From NCBI RefSeq assembly GCF_025564085.1, contig NZ_JAMGZJ010000078.1:248001-312000 (forward strand): 64,000 bases of DNA. The letters are read 5' to 3'. This stretch comes from Silvania confinis (GTDB lineage Bacteria; Pseudomonadota; Gammaproteobacteria; Enterobacterales; Enterobacteriaceae). The notes beneath the pieces are model-generated. The model worked only from the letters and a program-made list of their open reading frames with translations. It did no database searches and was not told the origin of the DNA. A program made the position numbers and the translations under genes. This document shows positions 55,959 to 64,000 of the stretch, one piece after another (positions within the stretch are counted from its first letter, which is position 1; every line of letters starts with the position of its first letter).

Positions 55959-56752
55959 ATGCCCTGACCGTGCTGCATGCGCAGGCTCTGCCGGGGTTAT
56001 GTGCCGCCAGCATGCTGCTGGGGGCGATTTTTGGCAGCTTTCTCGGGGTGGTGGCCGAGCGGCTGCCCGCGTGGGTTCGCGAGGAAGCGGGCGCGGGGAA
56101 CCTGCTTTATCCGCCGTCGCACTGCCCGGCCTGCCAGCACAGGCTAAGCGCGTGGGAGAACATTCCGCTGCTCAGCTGGCTGTGGCTGCGCGGACGCTGC
56201 CGCCATTGCCGGACGCCCATTCCTCTGCGTCTGCTGATGCTGGAGCTGCTGAGCGCGCTCTTTTTTGCCCTCAGCGCCGGGTTGGCCCCATCCGTCGGCA
56301 TGATGCTGTGCCTGTGGGTGCTGTGGTGCGGCCTGCTGCCGCTGGCGCTTATCGATCTGCGTGAGCAACTCCTGCCCGACTGCCTGACCCAGCCGCTGTT
56401 GTGGGTTGGGCTCCTGATAAACCTGCACCTGCACTTTCTACCGCTGGCCGACGCCCTGTACGGGGCGGTGGCAGGCTATCTGGCGCTGTGGCTGGTCTAC
56501 TGGGGCCATCGGCTGGCGACCGGGCGGGAAGGGCTGGGCTACGGTGACTTTAAGCTGCTGGCGGCGCTCGGGGCCTGGTGCGGCTGGCAGGCGCTGCCGT
56601 CAATCCTGCTGCTGGCGGCGCTGGGCGGCATCGTCGGCTGGGCGCTTTTTTTCCAGCGCCAGGACAGGGACCACGCGATCCCCTTCGGGCCTTTTCTCGC
56701 CTTCGCCGGTTTAACAATCTTTATTCTGCAGCACCTGTTCTTCACTTTTTAA
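55955..56752 (+). CDS. gspO: Prepilin peptidase / N-methyltransferase GspO
   Basis: This inner-membrane aspartic peptidase cuts pseudopilin leaders and N-methylates the new end. It has 265 residues and about eight helices. The zinc-binding tetracysteine is C57, C60, C82, C85. Catalytic Asp candidates are D134/D142 (LIDLREQLLPD) and D197 (GYGDFK). It closes the gspC-O operon. Confidence 0.96.
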   Translation: MNALTVLHAQALPGLCAASMLLGAIFGSFLGVVAERLPAWVREEAGAGNLLYPPSHCPACQHRLSAWENIPLLSWLWLRGRCRHCRTPIPLRLLMLELLSALFFALSAGLAPSVGMMLCLWVLWCGLLPLALIDLREQLLPDCLTQPLLWVGLLINLHLHFLPLADALYGAVAGYLALWLVYWGHRLATGREGLGYGDFKLLAALGAWCGWQALPSILLLAALGGIVGWALFFQRQDRDHAIPFGPFLAFAGLTIFILQHLFFTF

Positions 56753-56860
56753 TTCGCCAGGTCAAGTTATTCCTGAGCTTTTTTCGTGAAAGGGAAAGCG
56801 CGAAAAATAACGCGGCGAACGATATCGTAATTCCGGGTTAATAAACCGTACCCTTTTTTT

Positions 56861-56890
56861 CCATGCCGTATGGAACGCATGGGCTTTTTA
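56861..56890 (+). terminator. Terminator of the gspC-O operon
   Basis: A CCATGC/GCATGG stem with a 10-base loop is followed by GCTTTTTA. It lies 29 bp before the chitinase start, implying the chitinase promoter is upstream of or within this short gap, or that read-through occurs. Confidence 0.7.
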
Positions 56891-56915
56891 TGTTCACGTT
56901 TATCTAAAGGAATGA

Positions 56916-59591
<2,676 letters not shown>

Positions 59592-59608
59592 TCGCTGATG
59601 CTTGACTC

Positions 59609-59636
59609 GTGACCACGCCCGCAACGGCGTGGTCAC
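59609..59636 (+). other. Strong hairpin between chitinase and transglycosylase genes
   Basis: An 11-bp perfect stem GTGACCACGCC/GGCGTGGTCAC with a 6-base loop has no T tract. It probably stabilises chitinase mRNA or limits read-through. Confidence 0.6.
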
Positions 59637-59658
59637 GGTCATTTCTGGAACGTGCAAC

Positions 59659-60099
59659 ATGAAACGCTTACTTCTTCTGTGGCTGCTGCTCAGTCAGGGC
59701 GCACTGGCAAACTGCTGGGACAGCGCCGGACACCGCTATCACGTCGACCCGTATTTGCTGTTTGCGATTGCGAAAGTGGAGTCGGGGATGAACCCCCACG
59801 CGGTAGGCTGGAATCGGGATGGCACCCGGGATGTCGGGCTGATGCAAATTAACAGTATCCACTTTCCCGAGCTGCAGCGTGCCGGTATCGATGAGGCGCG
59901 TCTGATGAGCGAACCCTGCACCTCAATCCGGGTCGGGGCATCGATTCTGTCGGGAATGATCAACGTGTACGGCAATAACTGGGAGGCGGTGGGGGCCTAT
60001 AACGCGGGCCTGAAAAAAGAGAACTATCCGCAGCGCATGGTTTACGCCCGCAAGGTGTGGCAGACCTATCAGCACATCAAAACCCGTCCAGCATACTGA
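59659..60099 (+). CDS. Small periplasmic lytic transglycosylase (IagB/PilT-like)
   Basis: This SLT-fold transglycosylase has 146 residues, with a signal peptide (1-17, ending ALA). Catalytic E41 lies in AKVESGMNP, followed by GLMQINSIH and AYNAG. Such small enzymes usually open peptidoglycan locally for secretion systems or pili. Its place after the gsp and chitinase genes suggests a role in placing the secretin. ATG 59659 is used because the in-frame upstream region is the hairpin. Confidence 0.88.
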   Translation: MKRLLLLWLLLSQGALANCWDSAGHRYHVDPYLLFAIAKVESGMNPHAVGWNRDGTRDVGLMQINSIHFPELQRAGIDEARLMSEPCTSIRVGASILSGMINVYGNNWEAVGAYNAGLKKENYPQRMVYARKVWQTYQHIKTRPAY

Positions 60100-60115
60100 C
60101 GGGCCTGATATTCCT

Positions 60116-61129
60116 TCAGCGATGCAGCTTGCCGTGATCCCGCAGCCACGCCGCGGTGCGCACAATGCCGTCATCCAGCGTCACCACCGGCTTATAGCCC
60201 AGCTCACTCTCTGCGCGCTGCGTATTAAGGGTAAAGTCAAAATTGAGTTTCGACACCCCGTAGTGGGTCAGCGCAGGCTCTTTTGCTGCTTTATTGCCTA
60301 ACCGCTCCATGCTGCGGGCAATGATATCCAGCATCGGATAGGGCACCGAGCGGATCCGGCAGTGAATATTCAACTCGTCGATCAGCCGCTGCACAATGCT
60401 GCGCAGCGAGCGCGGTTCGCCGTTGGTGATGTTATACGCCCGACCGGACGGCAGGCCGTCGCAGCCGCTCTGGCTGGCCAGCCACATGGCGTGAATGGCA
60501 TTGTCGAAGTAGGTCATGTCCACCAGCGCATCGCCGCCGCGCGGCAGCAGCACGCTGCCGTAGTGGTGCATCATCTGCGCCAGGCGCGGAATAAACACTT
60601 TGTCGTGCGGGCCAAACAGGCTTTGCGGGCGCAGCACCGTAAAACGGGTGTGCGGATTCGACTGAGCCAGCAGATCGATAACCTCTTCGCTGGCGGCTTT
60701 GCTGCGGGCAAACTCGCAGGCGAAGCGCGTCGGGCGGAAATCTTCCTGAATATCGCGATGGTGGTGATAGTCAAAATAGAGCGACGGGGAGGAGATATGC
60801 ACGAAGTTACGCACCCCCCAGGCCACGGCCCACTCGCCCAGACGGCGGGTGGCGCGGACGTTCGCCAGATCGAAGGCCTGCTGGGTTCCCCACGGCGAGG
60901 TAAAGCTCGAGCAGTGCCACAGCGTATCGATCCCGGCGAGCATCGCTTTTGCCTGAGAAGAGACCAGTTCCGTCAGGTCGGCATGGACAAACTCTACGCC
61001 CATTTTTTGCAGCAATTTACCCACCGCTTCATTACGGCCGGTGGCTCGGACGCTGATGCCTTTATTGCGCAAAAACTCCACCGCATTGCGGCCTAAGCCG
61101 CTGGTGGCGCCGGTAACCAGTACCTTCAT
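60116..61129 (-). CDS. ybjS: NAD(P)-dependent epimerase/dehydratase YbjS
   Basis: This extended-SDR protein has 337 residues as in E. coli. It has an N-terminal Rossmann motif [13 protein letters not shown] and ISSPSLYFD near the usual active-site region. The substrate is unknown. It is the last gene of poxB-ltaE-ybjT-ybjS and converges on the transglycosylase gene. Confidence 0.94.
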   Translation of the reverse strand: MKVLVTGATSGLGRNAVEFLRNKGISVRATGRNEAVGKLLQKMGVEFVHADLTELVSSQAKAMLAGIDTLWHCSSFTSPWGTQQAFDLANVRATRRLGEWAVAWGVRNFVHISSPSLYFDYHHHRDIQEDFRPTRFACEFARSKAASEEVIDLLAQSNPHTRFTVLRPQSLFGPHDKVFIPRLAQMMHHYGSVLLPRGGDALVDMTYFDNAIHAMWLASQSGCDGLPSGRAYNITNGEPRSLRSIVQRLIDELNIHCRIRSVPYPMLDIIARSMERLGNKAAKEPALTHYGVSKLNFDFTLNTQRAESELGYKPVVTLDDGIVRTAAWLRDHGKLHR

Positions 61130-61222
61130 ATCGATCCACTGTGTAGATAAAGAATTTCGTGCGCATTCTTCCGTGAATTACGCCTGCATGCAATGGGAAA
61201 CGTGAAAGATTCGGAGTTTTAA

Positions 61223-62659
61223 TTAGACTTTTTCTGTCTTTTGTTCTGCCTGAAGAGCAATACGCCGCGCCATCCCCCGGAAGATAAACAGGTGCGCCGG
61301 GATCATCAGCAGCCAGTAGAACAGACCCGGCATTCCGTGCGGATGCCACCACGCGCGCACGTCCAGCTCCCGATGGGTGCCTTTATCCTTTAGCGTAAAG
61401 CACAGCCGCCCGAGGCCGGGGGCTTTCATGCCGAACAGCATCGCCAGCTGTTTCTCCGGCTCGACGATGATCACCTTCCAGCTGTCGACCGTATCGCCGG
61501 TTTGCAGATACGGCGCTTCCGGGCGGCCTTTCGCCAGCTTATGCCCGACCAGCAGATCCATCATTGCCCGGGTCTGCCACAGGGCGTTGCCAAAGAAGTA
61601 GCCCTCTTTGCCGCCAATCTGATTTACCACCTGCCACAGCGCGCTGAGGCTGGCGGAGGTTTTCACCGTACAGCCCGCCTGCTTCGGGTAATAGCCGTAC
61701 TCCGGTCGCCAGCGGGCGAAGGCCTGCGCGTCGTAGCCCCAGTCGCTGGAGTTCACCAGCTTCTCTTCTTCTTTTAGCGTGTTGCGCACCGCGTCGTCGA
61801 AGCGGATCAAATCCTGCGGGATCAGCGCCCGGAGCTCGCGGTCGTCCGCCAGCAGATCGTGCTTCAGCCCCTGGATTAACGCTTTGGCGGTGGTGGGGGG
61901 TACCGAGGTGATGACGTTTAAAAACCACACCGAGATCCAGCGAGTCGGGAAGGGGATCGGAACCAGCCAGCGGCGGCGACCGCTGACCTGCATAAAGTGT
62001 TCGAACTGTTGCTGGTAGCTCAACACTTCGGGCCCGGCGGCCTCCAGCACCCGGTGCTGGTCGGTCGGATGGTTGAGCAACTCCACCAGATAGTGAAGCA
62101 GATTTTCCAGCGCAATCGGCGTGGTGCGCGAGCGCACCCAGCGTGGCGGGGTCAGCACCGGCAGGTTATAGACCATGTCGCGCATCACTTCGAAGGCGGC
62201 AGATCCTGCCCCGACGATGATCCCGGCCCGCAGCTCGGTGAGTGGAATACCGGCGCTGCGCAGCGTCTCGGCGGTCAGCTGGCGGGCGCGCAGATGGTCG
62301 GATTGTTCATGCTCCGGTGCCTGCAGGGAGCTGAGGAATATTACCTGTTTAACCGGATGCGCCAGCAGCACGTCGCGCACGTTCATTGCCACCTGGCGCT
62401 CGTGAGCAATAAAATCGCCCCCTTCGCCCATGCTGTGCACCAGATAATAGAGGGTGTCGACGCCTTCAAGCAGGGCTGCCAGATCCTGCGGCCAGTTGAG
62501 ATCGATGGCGTGGCAGGTGACGTTGGGCAGATCCAGCTTCTGCAAGCGTTCAACGTTGCGTGCCGCCGCCAGCACCTGATGCCCACGCTGACTCAGCGCC
62601 GTCACCAGATGCTGACCGATATACCCGCTGGCACCCAGCACCAGAATACGTTGCGGCAC
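61223..62659 (-). CDS. ybjT: SDR-like membrane-associated protein YbjT
   Basis: This protein has 478 residues (E. coli about 476). An NAD(P)-binding Rossmann domain ([14 protein letters not shown]) is followed by a DUF2867 domain and a C-terminal hydrophobic helix (about 440-462). The function is unknown. The start is GTG with an AAGGAG site overlapping the ltaE stop region. Confidence 0.93.
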   Translation of the reverse strand: MPQRILVLGASGYIGQHLVTALSQRGHQVLAAARNVERLQKLDLPNVTCHAIDLNWPQDLAALLEGVDTLYYLVHSMGEGGDFIAHERQVAMNVRDVLLAHPVKQVIFLSSLQAPEHEQSDHLRARQLTAETLRSAGIPLTELRAGIIVGAGSAAFEVMRDMVYNLPVLTPPRWVRSRTTPIALENLLHYLVELLNHPTDQHRVLEAAGPEVLSYQQQFEHFMQVSGRRRWLVPIPFPTRWISVWFLNVITSVPPTTAKALIQGLKHDLLADDRELRALIPQDLIRFDDAVRNTLKEEEKLVNSSDWGYDAQAFARWRPEYGYYPKQAGCTVKTSASLSALWQVVNQIGGKEGYFFGNALWQTRAMMDLLVGHKLAKGRPEAPYLQTGDTVDSWKVIIVEPEKQLAMLFGMKAPGLGRLCFTLKDKGTHRELDVRAWWHPHGMPGLFYWLLMIPAHLFIFRGMARRIALQAEQKTEKV

Positions 62660-62669
62660 GTTTTGCTCC

Positions 62670-63671
62670 TTAGCGCTGTAAAAACGCCTGCCAGTGGGTC
62701 ACCACTTCGGCAAGCTGGTTACGGTTGGCGTCCAGATGCATCACCAGGCGTACCACCGGAGAGGCGTTAATCAGTACGCCACGGGCTTTCATAAATTCAC
62801 CCAGCGCGGCGGCGTTGTCGTCACCGACGCGGATAAACAGCATGTTGGTGTCGTGACGCATCACATCGGCGCCCACTTCACGAAGCTGGGTGGCCATCCA
62901 CGCGGCGTTGTCGTGATCGTCCTTCAGACGCGACACATTATTTTTCAGGGCATACAGACCCGCCGCGGCGAGGATCCCGGCCTGGCGCATGCCGCCGCCG
63001 GTCATTTTACGCCAGCGGTTGGCGCGCTTGATGTAGTCGGCATCGCCCACCAGCAGGGAGCCAACCGGCGTGCCCAGCCCTTTGGAGAGGCAGATAGTGA
63101 ACGAGTCGCAGTACTGAGTGATTTCTTTGAGCTCGCAGCCATACTCCACCACGGCGTTAAAGATACGCGCCCCGTCAACGTGCAGTCCCAGCTTGCGCTC
63201 GCGGGTGAAATCCCACGCTGATTTCAGGTACTCACGCGGCAGCACTTTGCCGTTATGGGTATTTTCCAGACTCAGCAATTTGGTGCGGGCGAAGTGAATA
63301 TCGTCGGCTTTGATTTTGGCGGCCACTTTATCCAGCGGCAGGGATCCGTCCGGGGCTGCATCGATGGGCTGCGGCTGAATGCTGCCGAGCACCGCTGCGC
63401 CACCCGCTTCGTACAGGTAGTTATGCGCCCCCTGGCCGACAATGTACTCTTCGCCGCGCTCGCAGTGGCTGAGCAGCGCCACCAGGTTGGCCTGGGTTCC
63501 GGTCGGCAGGAACAATGCCGCCTCTTTGCCGCTTAACTCAGCGGCATAGCGCTGGAGTTCATTGACGGTCGGATCGTCGCCGTACACGTCGTCCCCGACC
63601 GGCGCGGCCATCATTTCATTGAGCATGGCCTGCGTCGGGCGAGTAACGGTGTCGCTGCGTAAATCAATCAT
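62670..63671 (-). CDS. ltaE: Low-specificity L-threonine aldolase
   Basis: This PLP enzyme cleaves L-threonine and L-allo-threonine to glycine and acetaldehyde. It has 333 residues as in E. coli. The PLP lysine K197 lies in [11 protein letters not shown] and the LHVDGARI motif carries the PLP Asp. It lies 37 bp after poxB and probably in its operon. Confidence 0.97.
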   Translation of the reverse strand: MIDLRSDTVTRPTQAMLNEMMAAPVGDDVYGDDPTVNELQRYAAELSGKEAALFLPTGTQANLVALLSHCERGEEYIVGQGAHNYLYEAGGAAVLGSIQPQPIDAAPDGSLPLDKVAAKIKADDIHFARTKLLSLENTHNGKVLPREYLKSAWDFTRERKLGLHVDGARIFNAVVEYGCELKEITQYCDSFTICLSKGLGTPVGSLLVGDADYIKRANRWRKMTGGGMRQAGILAAAGLYALKNNVSRLKDDHDNAAWMATQLREVGADVMRHDTNMLFIRVGDDNAAALGEFMKARGVLINASPVVRLVMHLDANRNQLAEVVTHWQAFLQR

Positions 63672-63708
63672 GGCATTTCCTTATTTATTAAAGGCGATGC
63701 CGATTGTT

Positions 63709-64000
63709 TTACCTGAGCCAGTTGGTTTTTGCCAGCTCCAGAACTTCGTCGCCGCGTCCGCTGATAATCGCGCGCAGCATATACAGGCTAAAGCCCTTCG
63801 CCTGCTCGAGCTTGATTTGCGGCGGAATAGCCAGTTCATCTTTGGCGACCACCACGTCCACCAGCACCGGACCATCGGTGGCAAAGGCCCGCTGCAGCGC
63901 CCCGTCCACCTCGGACGCTTTCTCCACCCGAATGCCGGTGATGCCGCAGGCTTCGGCTATTCTCGCGAAGTTGGTGTCGTGCAGGTCAGTGCCGTCGGTC
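63709..64000 (-). CDS. poxB: Pyruvate dehydrogenase (quinone) PoxB, C-terminal part
   Basis: This ThDP/FAD membrane-peripheral enzyme converts pyruvate to acetate and CO2 with ubiquinone. Only the last 97 codons are in the window, and the frame is open to the edge. The segment [14 protein letters not shown] and the C-terminal [20 protein letters not shown] match E. coli PoxB, including the lipid-binding C-terminal helix. Confidence 0.96.
   Translation of the reverse strand, partial: TDGTDLHDTNFARIAEACGITGIRVEKASEVDGALQRAFATDGPVLVDVVVAKDELAIPPQIKLEQAKGFSLYMLRAIISGRGDEVLELAKTNWLR

Overview
The window is a chromosomal stretch of an Enterobacteriaceae bacterium, most like the Enterobacter/Lelliottia/Leclercia group. 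The core gene order ybjL-ybjM-grxA-nfsA-rimK-ybjN-potFGHI-ybjO-rlmC ... artJMQIP-ybjP-ybjQ-amiD ... ybjS-ybjT-ltaE-poxB is that of Escherichia coli. Several accessory blocks interrupt it. The genus is inferred from gene order and protein resemblance; no search was run.

Region 1 (1 to about 23.08 kb) is the right part of a P2-like prophage. It holds the complete late half: Q and P leftward, then O, N, M, L, X, a non-P2 lysis cassette, R, S, V, W, J, I, H, G, FI, FII, E/E' (with a -1 frameshift site), T, U, D and ogr. The early half, integrase and left attachment site lie outside the window. Two cargo loci stand out. One is a truncated-by-window subtilisin-like protease next to Q, resembling the IetS protease of the IetAS phage-defence pair. 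The other is an AT-rich, reverse-strand membrane protein between S and V. Three copies of the TGT-N12-ACA dyad expected for Ogr-activated late promoters lie before P/O, V and FI. The prophage abuts the sRNA gene rybB, which is intact with a sigma-E-like promoter and is probably the integration target.

Region 2 (23.1 to 42.7 kb) is core genome. It carries a predicted transporter (ybjL), glutaredoxin 1, nitroreductase NfsA, the S6-modifying ligase RimK, the putrescine importer PotFGHI, the rRNA methylase RlmC and the arginine importer ArtPIQM with ArtJ. The lipoprotein YbjP, YbjQ and the amidase AmiD follow. ybjC, present between grxA and nfsA in E. coli, is missing. An OmpR-type two-component system flanked by REP/BIME repeats is inserted between rlmC and artJ.

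Region 3 (42.7 to 60.1 kb) is an accessory island between amiD and ybjS, which are neighbours in E. coli K-12. It encodes a small IprA/YaiV-like regulator and divergent gspAB and gspCDEFGHIJKLMO operons for a type II secretion system. A large multidomain GH18 chitinase, the likely secreted substrate, and a small periplasmic lytic transglycosylase follow. GspA has lost the recognisable Walker motifs of its family. No gspN or gspS pilotin gene is visible here.

Region 4 (60.1 to 64 kb) returns to core genome with the leftward poxB-ltaE-ybjT-ybjS cluster; poxB is cut by the window edge.
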